A DNA stretch of 64,000 bases, from assembly GCA_944390725.1 (NCBI GenBank), contig CALXQU010000004.1, positions 62,001-126,000 of the forward strand, in the 5' to 3' direction. The position numbers were made by a program, and so were the translations under genes. Below, in pieces: positions 1 to 10,700 of this stretch. Within the stretch, counting starts at the first letter, position 1; each line of letters starts with the position of its first letter. The notes below the pieces were generated by a model. It did not search any database. It was not told the DNA's origin and worked only from the letters and a program-made list of their open reading frames with translations. This DNA is from an uncultured Spirochaetaceae bacterium. GTDB taxonomy: Bacteria > Spirochaetota > Spirochaetia > Sphaerochaetales > Sphaerochaetaceae.

Positions 1-621
1 GGTAAGGCAGTTCATCGAGTTGGCCGTGTACATGCCTGAGCATGAGCCGCATGACGGGCATGCCGAGTTCTCCCAGTCAAGGAGCTCCTCATCGGACATG
101 TTCCCTGCCGCATGCCTGCCGACGGCCTCGAACATCGAGGAGAGGGACATGCCGCGCTTATCGCCGCCCTTCACATGGCCTGCCAGCATCGGGCCGCCGG
201 ATACGAATATCGAGGGGAGGTCGAGGCGGGCAGCCGCCATCAGCATGCCGGGGACAATCTTGTCGCAGTTGGGGATGAAGACAAGGGCATCGAATGGATG
301 CGCCGTGGCCATGACCTCGATCGAATCCGCGATCAGCTCCCTTGAGGCAAGCGAGTACTTCATGCCCGTGTGGCCCATGGCGATGCCATCGCATACGCCG
401 ATGACGGGGAACATCACGGGATTGCCGCCATTCTCCCTCACGCCGGCCTTGACTGCCTCGGCAATCTTCAGCAGCTCGGTGTGGCCGGGGATGATCTCAT
501 TGAATGCGGCGACGACGCCGATCGTCGGCATGGCGATTTCCCTGTCGGTCCAGCCGAGCGCCTTCATCAGCGACCTATGGGGAGCCTTCTGCACTCCCGC
601 CTTCATCGAATCGGATCTCAT
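1..621 (-). CDS. ilvD: dihydroxy-acid dehydratase, N-terminal part (runs off window)
   Basis: IlvD dehydrates 2,3-dihydroxy acids to 2-oxo acids in valine, isoleucine and leucine synthesis, using an Fe-S cluster and Mg2+. The 207 visible codons read [18 protein letters not shown] and continue through [49 protein letters not shown] and [20 protein letters not shown]. These are hallmark IlvD blocks, including the NCDK and CGSCSGM cluster cysteines. The ATG overlaps the leuB stop as ATGA, implying translational coupling. It is the last visible gene of the operon that begins with ilvN; the C-terminal two thirds lie outside the window. No ilvB (large acetolactate synthase subunit) is seen between ilvN and here, so it may follow ilvD. 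Confidence 0.96.
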   Translation of the reverse strand, partial: MRSDSMKAGVQKAPHRSLMKALGWTDREIAMPTIGVVAAFNEIIPGHTELLKIAEAVKAGVRENGGNPVMFPVIGVCDGIAMGHTGMKYSLASRELIADSIEVMATAHPFDALVFIPNCDKIVPGMLMAAARLDLPSIFVSGGPMLAGHVKGGDKRGMSLSSMFEAVGRHAAGNMSDEELLDWENSACPSCGSCSGMYTANSMNCLT

Positions 622-1679
622 CTGGCCATCCTCCTTATTATCTCATCGCCGCAGGCTGCCGTGCCGATATAGCTGCCGCCTGCCGCGATATCAACCGTCC
701 TCACGCCATCGGCAAGGGCCTTGCTGACGGCATCCTCTATGCACCTGGCCTCAGACTCAAGCGAGAATGAGTAGCGGAACATCATCGCGCAGGAGAGGAT
801 CGTCGCTATCGGATTGGCGAGGTCCTTGCCGGCGATGTCCGGTGCAGAGCCATGGATAGGCTCGTACATGCCGAAGCTGTCCTCCCTCAGCGATGCGGAG
901 GGAAGCATGCCGATCGAGCCCGTGACCATCGAGGCCTCATCGGAGAGGATATCGCCGAACATGTTCTCCGTCAGCAGCACATCGAAATGGGACGGGTCCC
1001 TGACGAGCTGCATCGAGGCATTGTCGACATACATGAAGTCGAGCTCCACGTCTTCGTACTGCGATGCTATCTCCTTCACCGTCTCCCTCCAGAGCCTTGA
1101 TGTCTCGAGGACATTGGCCTTGTCGACGAGGGTGACCCTCTTCCTCCTGATGCGGGCAGCCTCGAAGGCCTTCCTGGCGATCCTCGCAATCTCAGGCTTC
1201 GAATAGGACATCACATCGTAGGCGCCGTCGCCTTCCCTGCCCTTGCGGCCGAAGTAGATGCCGCCCGTGAGCTCGCGGAAGACGACGAGGTCGACTCCCC
1301 TGGAGATAACCTCATCCTTCAGGGGCGATGCGGATGAGAGCTCCGGGTAGATCCTGGCAGGGCGCAGGTTGCAGAAGAGGCCCATGCCGCTCCTGAGCCC
1401 AAGAAGCCCCTTCTCAGGGCGTCTGTCTCCGGGCATGCTGTCCCACTTGGGGCCGCCCACGGCACCGAGGAGCACCGCATCCGCGGCCTTCGCCTTCTCC
1501 AGGTTCTCATCTGTGAGAGGAACGCCATGCCTGTCTATGGAGATGCCGCCTGCATCGACTTCCGTATAGGAGATGCTGTGGCCGAAGAGCTCCGCGGCCC
1601 TGTCGATGACCTTGACGCCCTCGCGCACGATATCGGGTCCGATCCCATCGCCCGGGATCAGGGCTATCCTCATATCCAT
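618..1679 (-). CDS. leuB: 3-isopropylmalate dehydrogenase
   Basis: LeuB oxidises and decarboxylates 3-isopropylmalate to 2-oxoisocaproate with NAD+, the third dedicated step of leucine synthesis. The protein has 353 residues, the usual length. It opens with [20 protein letters not shown], and contains the [13 protein letters not shown] block, [11 protein letters not shown], the substrate/metal region [20 protein letters not shown] and the NAD-binding [16 protein letters not shown]. The start ATG overlaps the leuD stop (TGATG), and its stop overlaps the ilvD start. The tight packing indicates one polycistronic mRNA controlled from the leader upstream of ilvN. Confidence 0.97.
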   Translation of the reverse strand: MDMRIALIPGDGIGPDIVREGVKVIDRAAELFGHSISYTEVDAGGISIDRHGVPLTDENLEKAKAADAVLLGAVGGPKWDSMPGDRRPEKGLLGLRSGMGLFCNLRPARIYPELSSASPLKDEVISRGVDLVVFRELTGGIYFGRKGREGDGAYDVMSYSKPEIARIARKAFEAARIRRKRVTLVDKANVLETSRLWRETVKEIASQYEDVELDFMYVDNASMQLVRDPSHFDVLLTENMFGDILSDEASMVTGSIGMLPSASLREDSFGMYEPIHGSAPDIAGKDLANPIATILSCAMMFRYSFSLESEARCIEDAVSKALADGVRTVDIAAGGSYIGTAACGDEIIRRMAR

Positions 1680-2167
1680 CAGTAGTTCTCCTTGATATAC
1701 TCTGCGAGCCCGCCGGCCTTGATGAGGGCCTGCATGAACGGCGGGAACGGCTCTGCCTGGTACTTCTTCCCTGTCGTCTCATCGAGGATGGTGCCCGTGG
1801 AGAGGTCCACCGATACCATGTCGCCGGCCTTTATCTCCTTCGAGGCCTCATCGCACTCGAGGATGGGCAGCCCGATGTTTATCGAGTTGCGGTAGAAGAT
1901 CCTCGCGAACGTGGAGGCGATCACGCAGCTGATGCCGCTGGCCTTGATGGCAATCGGCGCATGCTCGCGCGACGAGCCGCAGCCGAAGTTCCTGCCGCCG
2001 ACGATGATGTCACCAGCCTTCACTTCCTTCACGAAATCCCTGTCGATATCCTCCATGCAGTGCGAAGCGAGCTCCTTATGGTCGGATGTGTTGAGATAGC
2101 GTGCCGGGATGATTACATCCGTATCTATATTGTCCCCATAGCGGAAGACCTTTCCTGCTGCACTCAT
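1679..2167 (-). CDS. leuD: 3-isopropylmalate dehydratase small subunit
   Basis: LeuD is the swivel-domain subunit that pairs with LeuC to isomerise 2-isopropylmalate to 3-isopropylmalate. The protein begins [20 protein letters not shown] and carries the family blocks [18 protein letters not shown] and [15 protein letters not shown]; 162 residues is normal for LeuD. A longer open frame extends upstream into leuC, but the ATG at 2167 overlaps the leuC stop as ATGA and matches the conserved N-terminus, so it is the start chosen. The stop overlaps the leuB ATG. Confidence 0.96.
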   Translation of the reverse strand: MSAAGKVFRYGDNIDTDVIIPARYLNTSDHKELASHCMEDIDRDFVKEVKAGDIIVGGRNFGCGSSREHAPIAIKASGISCVIASTFARIFYRNSINIGLPILECDEASKEIKAGDMVSVDLSTGTILDETTGKKYQAEPFPPFMQALIKAGGLAEYIKENY

Positions 2168-3420
2168 ATGAAATCCTCCGGATCTGTTATCCTGCCTGTC
2201 ACGGCTGAAGCCGCCGCGGTATATGGCGATGCGAGATAGACCTCGCTCCCTGGATGGCCCATGCGCCCTACGAAGTTGCGGTTGGTCGTCGATACGCACC
2301 TCTCGCCCTTGGCGAGGATGCCCATATGCCCTCCGAGGCATGGCCCGCAGGTAGGCGTCGATACGACGCAGCCTGCATCGATGAAGATATCGAAGAGACC
2401 CTCGTGCATGGCCTGCTTCCAGATCTTCTGCGTAGCGGGGATGATGATGCACCTCACGCCTTCATGGACATGGCGTCCGGAGAGGATCTCTGCTGCGGCC
2501 CTGAGGTCGGAGATCCTGCCGTTGGTGCAGCTGCCGATGACGACCTGGTCTATCGCGATATCCTTCCCTTCCTTCGCGGGATGCGTGTTCTCCGGCAGAT
2601 GGGGATAGGCGACTGTCGGCGGTATGGACGCCAGGTCGATATCGATGGTCCTCTCATACTCGGCATCAGCATCAGCCTCGAAGATCTTCGGCTCCTTCGC
2701 CCCGCTCTCCCTGAGATAGGCGAGCGTGCGCCCGTCGACGGGGAAGATGCCGCACTTGGCGCCGGCCTCGATGGCCATGTTGGAAATCGTGAACCTGTCA
2801 TCCATCGTCAGGTTCTCCACCCCCGGCCCGGAGAACTCCATCGCCTTGTACAGCGCCCCGTCGACGCCGATCATGCCGATGATATGGAGGATGACATCCT
2901 TGCCGGATACCATCGGGCCCAGCTTGCCGGCCAGGTTGAACCTGATTGCCGAGGGGACCTTGAACCAGGCCTTGCCTATCGCCATGCCTGCCGCCATATC
3001 GGTGGAGCCGACTCCGGTGGAGAATGCTCCGAGCGCGCCGTATGTGCATGTATGGCTGTCAGCTCCGATCACCACATCGCCGGCCGTCACGAGACCCTTC
3101 TCGGGAAGGAGGGCATGCTCGATGCCTACCTCGCCTACCTCGAAGTAGTTGCTTATGCACTCGCATCTGGCGAACTGCCTGACCTGCAGGCACTGCTCAG
3201 CTGCCTTTATATCCTTATTAGGAGTGAAGTGGTCAGGGACGAGGGCCACCTTGTCCCTGTCGAAGACATGCTCCTTGCCGAACTTCGGGAACTCCCTGAT
3301 GGCGACCGGGCTCGTGATGTCATTGCCGAGGACCATGTCGAGGTCGGCCATGATCAGCTGCCCGGGATGGACTTCCCTCTCACCCGCCGCATGGGCGAGG
3401 ATCTTCTCAGTCATTGTCAT
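2164..3420 (-). CDS. leuC: 3-isopropylmalate dehydratase large subunit
   Basis: LeuC is the [4Fe-4S] catalytic subunit of isopropylmalate isomerase, an aconitase-superfamily enzyme. The 418 residues correspond to the shorter bacterial/archaeal-type LeuC. Diagnostic blocks are [20 protein letters not shown] near residue 115, [14 protein letters not shown] near 295 and [15 protein letters not shown] near 355, which supply the cluster cysteines. The protein starts [13 protein letters not shown]; either the first ATG (3420) or the third codon (3414) could initiate, both overlapping the end of leuA by a few bases. It is coupled to leuD downstream. Confidence 0.96.
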   Translation of the reverse strand: MTMTEKILAHAAGEREVHPGQLIMADLDMVLGNDITSPVAIREFPKFGKEHVFDRDKVALVPDHFTPNKDIKAAEQCLQVRQFARCECISNYFEVGEVGIEHALLPEKGLVTAGDVVIGADSHTCTYGALGAFSTGVGSTDMAAGMAIGKAWFKVPSAIRFNLAGKLGPMVSGKDVILHIIGMIGVDGALYKAMEFSGPGVENLTMDDRFTISNMAIEAGAKCGIFPVDGRTLAYLRESGAKEPKIFEADADAEYERTIDIDLASIPPTVAYPHLPENTHPAKEGKDIAIDQVVIGSCTNGRISDLRAAAEILSGRHVHEGVRCIIIPATQKIWKQAMHEGLFDIFIDAGCVVSTPTCGPCLGGHMGILAKGERCVSTTNRNFVGRMGHPGSEVYLASPYTAAASAVTGRITDPEDFI

Positions 3421-5020
3421 CGGAATACTCCTCCTCTTTGTCTGTATGGCCCATCAGCATATCGTTCTCGAATGAGAGCTTGACGGCGCTCTTGCCGCCA
3501 TCGATCGATGCGCTCTCGCCGTCGAGCATCCTGTTGACTGCCGAGAGGCAGGCCAGGATCGATGCCTCGATGACATCAGTCGATACGCCGCGTCCGCGCC
3601 AGATATGATCCGAGTCCGAGATCTTCACCTGCGCCTCGCCTAAGGCGTCCTTGTTCTCCGTCACCGCGGAAAGCTGGTAGTCCTCAAGGGAGAACGGATG
3701 GTGGATGATCTTCTCCACTGCCCTCAGCGATGCATAGACCGGGCCGGTGCCTGCCGCTATGCCCTCGTATACCTTGTCGCCCTTCCTCAGCGAGATGCAG
3801 GCGGTGCTGGTCATCTTGTTGCCGCTGTTGACGACGAAGGACTCCAGGGTCCAGGTCTTCTTCGCTTCCTGCTCAGTCGACTCGACAAGGGCGACGATGT
3901 CCCTGTCGGAGACATTCTTCTTCCTGTCGCAGAGCTTCTTGAACTCGCCGAAGAGCCTCTGCGTCTCCTCATCGGAGAGGATGTAGCCGAGCTCCTCGAG
4001 CTTCTTCCTGAATGCATGGTGGCCTGAATGCTTGCCAAGCACATAGCTTGTCTTGACGACGCCCACGCTCTCGGGCGTCATGATCTCATATGTGAGCGAG
4101 TTCGCCATCATGCCATGCTGGTGGATACCTGACTCATGGGCGAAGGCATTATCGCCGACGATGGCCTTCGAGGGGAAGATCTTCACGCCGGTGGTGGACT
4201 GCAGGAGGCGTGCGGAGCGGTAGAGCTCCTCCGTCCTGATCCCCGTCTCCACGCTGTAGAGGTCGGGCCTCGTCTTGACAGCCATCACGATTTCCTCGAG
4301 GGCGGAGTTGCCTGCCCTCTCGCCGATGCCGCAGAGCGTGCACTCGACCTGCCTGGCACCGGCCTTGATGCCTGCCAGCGAATTGGCCACGCCCAGCCCG
4401 AGGTCATCATGGCAGTGCATGGAGATGACCGCCTTGTCGATATCGGGAACCCTGTTCCTGACATCCTCGACCATCGACCTGATGTCATCAGGTGTCGCAT
4501 AGCCTACCGTATCAGGGAGGTTGATCGTCGTCGCGCCACACCTGATGGCCTCCTCGACCACGCGGCACATATAGTCCCTGTCCGTCCTCGTGGCGTCCTC
4601 GAGGGAGAACTCGATATCCGGGCAGAGTGATGCGGCATACGCCACATTCTCCCTGATCCTCTCGAGCGCCTCGTCCCTGGACATCCTCAGCTTGTACTGG
4701 AGATGGAGGTCGCTTGTCGCGAGGAAGACATGGATACGCGGCCTGTTCGCCTTCCTGACGGCGTTCCAGGCTGCGTCGATATCCTTCCTGAGCGCCCTTG
4801 CGAGGGAGGCGACCGTCACATCCTTCACGGCTGTGGATATCGCCTCGACGCTCTCGAAGTCACCGGGGGATGAGATGGCAAAGCCAGCCTCTATGATATC
4901 CACGCCTAGCGTCTCCAGCTGCCTGGCGATCCTTATCTTCTCTTCCAGGTTCATGCTGTATCCTGGCGCTTGCTCCCCGTCCCTGAGGGTCGTATCGAAT
5001 ATATAGAGATGCTCTGCCAT
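3407..5020 (-). CDS. leuA: 2-isopropylmalate synthase
   Basis: LeuA condenses acetyl-CoA with 2-oxoisovalerate, the committed and usually leucine-inhibited step of leucine synthesis. At 537 residues it contains the HMGL-like TIM barrel ([18 protein letters not shown], metal ligands in [26 protein letters not shown]) and, after about residue 390, the C-terminal LeuA regulatory domain. The [10 protein letters not shown] start and the [12 protein letters not shown] block fit LeuA better than citramalate synthase or homocitrate synthase. A Shine-Dalgarno sequence AGGAG precedes the ATG. It lies 16 bp after ilvC and overlaps leuC. Confidence 0.95.
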   Translation of the reverse strand: MAEHLYIFDTTLRDGEQAPGYSMNLEEKIRIARQLETLGVDIIEAGFAISSPGDFESVEAISTAVKDVTVASLARALRKDIDAAWNAVRKANRPRIHVFLATSDLHLQYKLRMSRDEALERIRENVAYAASLCPDIEFSLEDATRTDRDYMCRVVEEAIRCGATTINLPDTVGYATPDDIRSMVEDVRNRVPDIDKAVISMHCHDDLGLGVANSLAGIKAGARQVECTLCGIGERAGNSALEEIVMAVKTRPDLYSVETGIRTEELYRSARLLQSTTGVKIFPSKAIVGDNAFAHESGIHQHGMMANSLTYEIMTPESVGVVKTSYVLGKHSGHHAFRKKLEELGYILSDEETQRLFGEFKKLCDRKKNVSDRDIVALVESTEQEAKKTWTLESFVVNSGNKMTSTACISLRKGDKVYEGIAAGTGPVYASLRAVEKIIHHPFSLEDYQLSAVTENKDALGEAQVKISDSDHIWRGRGVSTDVIEASILACLSAVNRMLDGESASIDGGKSAVKLSFENDMLMGHTDKEEEYSDDND

Positions 5021-5036
5021 CCTTCTCCTCCTATCC

Positions 5037-6041
<1,005 letters not shown>

Positions 6042-6575
6042 TTATTCTTCGCCTTCTAAGCCGAAGGTAGTTTCCGATAATGGCCTCGGGCCGCGCTCAA
6101 GCGCGGTGATGCCGGTCCTGACGAGCTCCACGATCCCATAAGGCGTCGCGAGGGTCAGGAACGACTCGAGCTTGTCGAGCGAGCCTGTGAGCTGCATCGT
6201 CAGCGTCGTCGGGGTGACATCGATGATCTTGGCCTTGAAGATCTCGGCGATCTCCGCGATCTTCGACCTCGTCTCCTCGTCTGCCTTGATCTTGACGAGC
6301 ACCAGCTCCCTCTGCAGCGAGCCATGCTGCGTCATCTCATAGACCTTCCTCACGTCGACGAGCTTCTCGACCTGCCTGATGATCTGCTCGACGATCTGCC
6401 TGTCGCCCGTCACCACGATGGTGATGCGGCTCGTGGCGGGATCCTCCGTCTCGCCGACGGAAAGGGAATCGATGTTGTAGCCCCTGCGGGAGAAGAGGGC
6501 CACTACGCGCATCAGGACGCCTGACCTGTTATTGACGAGGATCGCCAGCGTATAGCTGTTCCTTTCGTATTTCAT
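6042..6575 (-). CDS. ilvN: acetolactate synthase small (regulatory) subunit
   Basis: This is the valine-sensing subunit of acetohydroxyacid synthase. The 177-residue protein begins with an ACT domain (YTLAILVNNRSGVLMRVVALFSRRGYNIDSL) and ends with the ALS_ss C-terminal domain (ELVLVKIKADEETRSKI through LESFLTLATPYGIVELVRTG). The start has GGAGG seven bases upstream. It is the first structural gene of the operon and sits 20 bp downstream of the attenuator hairpin. Its catalytic partner IlvB is not in the window, which is unusual because ilvB normally precedes ilvN directly. Confidence 0.95.
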   Translation of the reverse strand: MKYERNSYTLAILVNNRSGVLMRVVALFSRRGYNIDSLSVGETEDPATSRITIVVTGDRQIVEQIIRQVEKLVDVRKVYEMTQHGSLQRELVLVKIKADEETRSKIAEIAEIFKAKIIDVTPTTLTMQLTGSLDKLESFLTLATPYGIVELVRTGITALERGPRPLSETTFGLEGEE

Positions 6576-6594
6576 CTCGCACCTCCATCAAACT

Positions 6595-6634
6595 AAAAAA
6601 AGAGACCCGTCTGCCTGAATGACCACGGGTCTCC
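6595..6634 (-). terminator. attenuator terminator ahead of ilvN
   Basis: On the minus strand a nine-base-pair stem GAGACCCGT/ACGGGTCTC with a 14-nt loop is followed directly by seven T residues, then 20 bp later by ilvN. It lies between the leader peptide and ilvN, where a transcription-attenuation terminator is expected. An alternative antiterminator pairing could not be assigned by eye. Confidence 0.88.
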
Positions 6635-6663
6635 TGATATCATCAAATACCTGAATCCGCGGT

Positions 6664-6732
6664 TCAGCATATAATGACGATAAGGGATAGAAGGAGTACG
6701 GATACAGCGATTGATAAGGTCTTTGTCATCAT
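6664..6732 (-). CDS. ilv-leu operon leader peptide
   Basis: This 22-codon ORF was too short for routine calling. It reads MMTKT then LSIAVSVLLLSLIVII then Cys and a TGA stop. Twelve of 22 residues are Leu, Ile or Val, the amino acids made by the operon. A Shine-Dalgarno run AAGGAAGGAG lies seven bases before the first ATG. The design matches enterobacterial ilv leader peptides: ribosome stalling on Leu/Ile/Val codons when the charged tRNAs are scarce should let RNA polymerase pass the terminator 30 bp downstream. A different frame from an ATG at 6739 is open to 6593 but has no such composition and runs through the terminator. Confidence 0.85.
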   Translation of the reverse strand: MMTKTLSIAVSVLLLSLIVIIC

Positions 6733-6763
6733 CGTCCATCTCCTTCCTTTCGATTTTTTTCAT

Positions 6764-6793
6764 TTTGTACTTCAATGGCGCCATCGCTGTCAA
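6764..6793 (-). promoter_or_regulatory. promoter of the ilv-leu attenuator operon
   Basis: On the minus strand TTGACA (6793-6788) is followed after 18 bp by TACAAA (6769-6764). Transcription would begin near 6757, giving about 25 nt before the leader peptide start. Nothing else resembling a sigma-70 promoter lies between here and ilvN. Confidence 0.75.
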
Positions 6794-6964
6794 CAAACGG
6801 AAACGCATTTCGCATCAAATTCCCTAGCGCGGGAAAATGAGGCTGGATGGGCTCCGGCGCCGCCACAGGCATAGTAGCATATTCCGGCAATATGCAAAAG
6901 ATGCATATCCATGCACTATCCATGCATCGCTTGTTGATGGTATCCTCTCCTCAGGGAGGAAGCA

Positions 6965-7774
6965 ATGAAGAGATTCTTCGCAGTTTGCCTTATAGCCGCA
7001 GTTGCGCTTGCCGGCGCAGCCGCATCAGGAGCCGGGGAGGGAGGAGAGGACCTCTCCCTCCAGAAAGTGATCGACAAGGGCACATTCGTGCTCGGCCTCG
7101 ACGATGCCTTCCCGCCGATGGGATTCAGGGATGAAAGCGGCGAGATCGTCGGATTCGATATCGATACAGCCAGGGAGGTATGCCGCAGGATCGGCGTCGA
7201 GCTCATCCCCCAGCCCATCGACTGGAACGCCAAGGAGCAGGAGCTCGCGACAGGGAACATCGACTGTATCTGGAACGGATTCACGATGACCCCGGAAAGG
7301 GAGCGCGTCATGACATTCTCCGAGCCATACGTGAAGAACGCGCAGGTCGTGGTGGTTAGGAGCGACAGCCCCGTGGAGACGCTTGAGGACCTTGCCGGCG
7401 GAGAAGTCGGAGTGCAGGCCGGATCGAGCGCGCAGATAGCGATCGACGATACGCCGGGATTCAAGGACAGCCTCAAGGGCGTCATCGAATTCAAGGAGAA
7501 CCTCACGGCGCTGATGGACCTCGAGATCGGCGGAGTCGATGCGGTCGTCATGGACCTCCTTGTCGCCAACGACAACATCAACAGGTCGGGCAAGGACTTC
7601 AGGATCCTTGACCAGACGCTCACGGAAGAGGAATATGCTATTGGATTCAGGAAGGGCGACACCGCCCTCTGCAATGAGGTGAACAGACAGCTTCACGCGA
7701 TGGCAGAGGATGGCACGCTTGCCGAGATCGCAGTGAAGTGGTTCGGCGCTGACATCACGACGATAGGGAAATAA
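6965..7774 (+). CDS. polar amino acid ABC transporter, substrate-binding protein
   Basis: A periplasmic solute-binding protein of the GlnH/HisJ type (SBP family 3). It has a cleavable signal peptide (MKRFFAVCLIAAVALAGAAA) without a lipobox cysteine. The mature domain begins VIDKGTFVLGLDDAFPPMGF and contains GEIVGFDIDTAREVCRRIGV, DCIWNGFTMTPERERVMTFS, and the C-terminal YAIGFRKGDTALCNEVN block typical of the family. A strong Shine-Dalgarno (AGGGAGGA) precedes the ATG. It is followed by its permease and ATPase genes. The ligand cannot be read from sequence; the neighbouring D-aminoacylase-like enzyme on the opposite strand makes amino acids or small peptides plausible. Confidence 0.93.
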   Translation: MKRFFAVCLIAAVALAGAAASGAGEGGEDLSLQKVIDKGTFVLGLDDAFPPMGFRDESGEIVGFDIDTAREVCRRIGVELIPQPIDWNAKEQELATGNIDCIWNGFTMTPERERVMTFSEPYVKNAQVVVVRSDSPVETLEDLAGGEVGVQAGSSAQIAIDDTPGFKDSLKGVIEFKENLTALMDLEIGGVDAVVMDLLVANDNINRSGKDFRILDQTLTEEEYAIGFRKGDTALCNEVNRQLHAMAEDGTLAEIAVKWFGADITTIGK

Positions 7775-7782
7775 CCATAGAT

Positions 7783-8418
7783 ATGAGCGGCCTACTCTCG
7801 CAGATGCTGGAAGGAACGGTAGTCTCCTTCAGGATATTCTTCCTGACGCTTGTCTTCTCGCTGCCGCTGGGCTTCGTGGTGGCGAAGGGCAAGATGTCGG
7901 CATTCCGACCCCTGAGGTGGATCACTGACCTGTACATACAGATCATGAGGGGAACGCCGCTCATACTGCAGCTCATATTCGTATACTTCGCGCCGTTCTA
8001 TGTGCTCGGCGTCTCATACGACAGGTTCACGGCCTGCATAGTCGCCTTCGTCATCAACTACAGCGCCTATTTCGCCGAGATCTACAGGTCCGGGCTGCAG
8101 GCCATGAACAGGGGGCAGTATGAGGCTGCGAAGGTGCTTGGCTTCTCGAAGGTCTACACCTTCTTCCACATAATACTGCCCCAGGTGATCAAGACCATCC
8201 TGCCATCGCTCGGCAACGAGGTCATAACGCTGGTGAAGGATACCGCGCTTGCGCAGACGATCGGCGTGGCGGAGCTATTCCGCGTCGCGCAGACGGCCTC
8301 TGCCAGGGAGTTCTCCACCGTGCCTATATTCATCGCAGGCGTCTTCTACTTCGTGATGAACTACATCGTATCGCGCCTCTTCGTCATCGGCGAGAAGAAG
8401 CTCAGCTACTACAGGTGA
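7783..8418 (+). CDS. amino acid ABC transporter permease
   Basis: An inner-membrane permease of the HisMQ family (211 residues, about five membrane segments). Recognisable are the [19 protein letters not shown] block, the cytoplasmic EAA loop [22 protein letters not shown] that contacts the ATPase, and [22 protein letters not shown]. Only one permease is encoded, so the transporter is probably a homodimer. It starts nine bases after the binding-protein gene and its stop overlaps the ATPase start (TGATG). Confidence 0.94.
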   Translation: MSGLLSQMLEGTVVSFRIFFLTLVFSLPLGFVVAKGKMSAFRPLRWITDLYIQIMRGTPLILQLIFVYFAPFYVLGVSYDRFTACIVAFVINYSAYFAEIYRSGLQAMNRGQYEAAKVLGFSKVYTFFHIILPQVIKTILPSLGNEVITLVKDTALAQTIGVAELFRVAQTASAREFSTVPIFIAGVFYFVMNYIVSRLFVIGEKKLSYYR

Positions 8419-9182
8419 TGGCCATGGAAATGATAAAGCTTGCCAATCTCTCGAAATCATTCGGCACGACGGAAGTCCTGCGCGACATCAGCTTCACGCT
8501 CGAGAAGGGCCAGGTGCTTTCCGTCATCGGCCCCTCTGGGTCGGGCAAGTCGACGATGCTGAGGATAATAACCCAGCTCGAGAAGGCCGACAGCGGCACG
8601 CTGGAAGTCGCCGGGGAGACGATGTTCCGCACAGTGGACGGCAAGGCTGCCTACGAGAGCCCGGAGAAGCTGCGCAGGATAGGCCTCAAGACGGGGCTTG
8701 TCTTCCAGTCATTCAACCTCTTCCCCCACTTCTCAGTGCTGAGGAATATCACGGAAGCGCAGCGGGCGGTGCTCAGGCGCACCAAGGATGAGGCCGAGGA
8801 GAAGGCCATGGGCCTGCTGAGGAAGATGGGGCTCGAGGACAGGGCCTACAGCTATCCGTACCAGCTCTCAGGCGGGCAGCAGCAGCGCGTCTCCATCGCA
8901 CGGGCGCTGGCGCTCGACCCTGAGGTGCTCTTCTTCGATGAGCCGACCTCCGCGCTGGACCCTGAGCTGACGAGGGAGATCCTCAAGGTCATCAGGACGC
9001 TGGCGGAGGAGAAGATGACGATGGCCGTCGTCACCCATGAGATGCATTTCGCCAGGGCGATCTCCGACTGGGCCATCTTCATGGACGGCGGCGTGATCGT
9101 CGAGGAAGGCGAGCCCGAGAGCCTCTTCGGCTCCCCGAAGGCGGAGAGGACGAAGAAGTTCATCAGGTCATTCGAGGAATGA
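8418..9182 (+). CDS. amino acid ABC transporter ATP-binding protein
   Basis: A GlnQ/HisP-like ABC ATPase powering the importer encoded just upstream. Walker A is GPSGSGKST, the Q-loop [17 protein letters not shown], signature LSGGQQQRV, Walker [14 protein letters not shown] and H-loop VVTHEM. At 254 residues it has no extra regulatory domain. The ATG at 8418 overlaps the permease stop; a GTG one codon earlier is possible. Its 3' end overlaps the convergent amidohydrolase gene by 15 bp. Confidence 0.95.
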   Translation: MAMEMIKLANLSKSFGTTEVLRDISFTLEKGQVLSVIGPSGSGKSTMLRIITQLEKADSGTLEVAGETMFRTVDGKAAYESPEKLRRIGLKTGLVFQSFNLFPHFSVLRNITEAQRAVLRRTKDEAEEKAMGLLRKMGLEDRAYSYPYQLSGGQQQRVSIARALALDPEVLFFDEPTSALDPELTREILKVIRTLAEEKMTMAVVTHEMHFARAISDWAIFMDGGVIVEEGEPESLFGSPKAERTKKFIRSFEE

Positions 9183-10700
9183 CGTCAGGACGCGCCCTGC
9201 CCTGCTCCCGGTCCAGATGCCGTCATCAAGCGCAAGGCTCCCGTTGACGGAGATATAGCGCATCCCAAGCCCTTCCCTGCGGAAGAGCACCCAGTCTGCC
9301 TTATAGCCTTCCCTGATGTAGCCGCGGTCGGAGAAGCGCATCCTGTCCGCATTCTCGCCCGTCAGGCGCCTGATTCCCTCCTCAAGGGGCATGGCATTCC
9401 CCTCGATGACATACCTGAGGAGGAATTCCCTCACCGCCTCCGTGGAGCGCGGATGCTTTATCGGGGAGGAATAGAGCGCATCGGAGCCGAAGCTCATCAG
9501 GGGATGAGTCATGATGCGCATGAGGTTCCCATCGCTCTCGGTGACATCGGTCATCACGGCAAGCCCTGTCTCCTCCGAAAGCAGGTCGAATAGCGCGTCC
9601 AGCGGATCCTTGCCCCTTGCCTTGCCTATCTCGGAAAGCGACATGCCGGTATACTCATCCATCCCCTCCAGATACAGCACCCTGATATCATCAGGGCCGA
9701 CCATCTCGTATATGCTGTCCCATCCGGAAGGATGGAGCATCTCCCTCTTTATATCCTCCCTCTCGTTCTCCAGCGAGAGCGCGAGGCGCTGCTCGAGGCG
9801 CGAGAGGCCCAGGATATCGGGAGGAAGCAGGGAATAGAGGCTCGTGGAGCCGAATGTATAGGGATACTGGTCGAACTTCACATCCAGTCCCCTGTCCCTG
9901 TAATCCTCGATCATGGCAAGCATCTCCGGCACCTTGGCCTGGTTGGCCCGGCCGATGGCCTTGAGATGAGACACCTCGATGCGCACGCCGGCAGCCATGG
10001 CAGCGTCAAGGACCTCCCTGAGCGACTCAAGCACATCGTTGCCTTCGCAGCGATGGTGGACGGAGAAGATCCTGCCATGCTCAGCGACGACCTCCAGGAG
10101 GGCACAGAGCTCCCTTGCATCGGAGAATACGCAGGGATTGTAGTAGAGCCCTGAGGAGAAGCCTGCAGCCCCAGCCTCGAGTTCCTCGCCCAGGATGCGG
10201 CACATCCTGCCGATCTCATCATCGGTCGCGGCGCGGCCGGCATCCTCGCCCATCGCCTTGTAGCGCAGGGCCGAATGGGGCACGAGAAGGGCCTCGTTGA
10301 TGGCGATGCCGCCGTCGAGCATGCACGACGAGAACGAGTGGAAGCCGCTCCAGTCCCATGCAGGATAATGGCCCAATACATCCTCGCTTGCCTTGCGAAG
10401 CGCATCGGTGGCCGGGAAGCAGCCGATGCCGCAGTTGCCTGATACATCGGTGGTGATGCCCTGGACTATCCTCATGCGCGCGTCACGGTCACGCATGACC
10501 TCCAGCTCCGAATGGGCGTGGATATCGATGAAGCCGGGCGCAAGCAGGAGCCCGTCGGCATCGATGATGCGCTTGGCCCTGGCGATACCCTCCCCGCCGA
10601 TGAAGGCGAAGACATCGCCGAATACAGCCACGTTGGCCTTGCGGGGCGCAGACCCCGTACCGTCATAGAGCAGCGCGTTCCTAATCAGGACATCATACAT
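9168..10700 (-). CDS. N-acyl-D-amino-acid deacylase / D-aminoacylase family amidohydrolase
   Basis: A 510-residue metal-dependent amidohydrolase. The N-terminal beta-sandwich reads [20 protein letters not shown], followed by the strand-1 metal motif [13 protein letters not shown], the D-aminoacylase hallmark [13 protein letters not shown] and a later VSHLKAIG metal-ligand histidine. The C-terminal blocks ([28 protein letters not shown]) match the family. Members remove acyl groups from N-acyl-D-amino acids or cleave D-aminoacyl bonds; exact substrate unknown. The start overlaps the end of the Fic-like gene by eight bases, so the two are translationally coupled, and it converges on the amino acid importer. 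A role in D-amino acid salvage is an inference from that context. Confidence 0.85.
   Translation of the reverse strand: MYDVLIRNALLYDGTGSAPRKANVAVFGDVFAFIGGEGIARAKRIIDADGLLLAPGFIDIHAHSELEVMRDRDARMRIVQGITTDVSGNCGIGCFPATDALRKASEDVLGHYPAWDWSGFHSFSSCMLDGGIAINEALLVPHSALRYKAMGEDAGRAATDDEIGRMCRILGEELEAGAAGFSSGLYYNPCVFSDARELCALLEVVAEHGRIFSVHHRCEGNDVLESLREVLDAAMAAGVRIEVSHLKAIGRANQAKVPEMLAMIEDYRDRGLDVKFDQYPYTFGSTSLYSLLPPDILGLSRLEQRLALSLENEREDIKREMLHPSGWDSIYEMVGPDDIRVLYLEGMDEYTGMSLSEIGKARGKDPLDALFDLLSEETGLAVMTDVTESDGNLMRIMTHPLMSFGSDALYSSPIKHPRSTEAVREFLLRYVIEGNAMPLEEGIRRLTGENADRMRFSDRGYIREGYKADWVLFRREGLGMRYISVNGSLALDDGIWTGSRAGRVLTSFLE

Noticed and set aside
2254..3483. Long plus-strand open frame (409 codons) opposite leuC
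   Set aside because: It is the antisense shadow of leuC/leuA; its composition is Arg/Asp/Leu-rich without domains, and similar shadows lie opposite ilvC, ilvN, thrA and others, as expected at this GC content.
6593..6808. 71-codon frame across the ilv leader region
   Set aside because: It shares the ATG cluster but runs through the terminator hairpin and has no biased composition; the overlapping 22-codon frame explains the region as a leader peptide.
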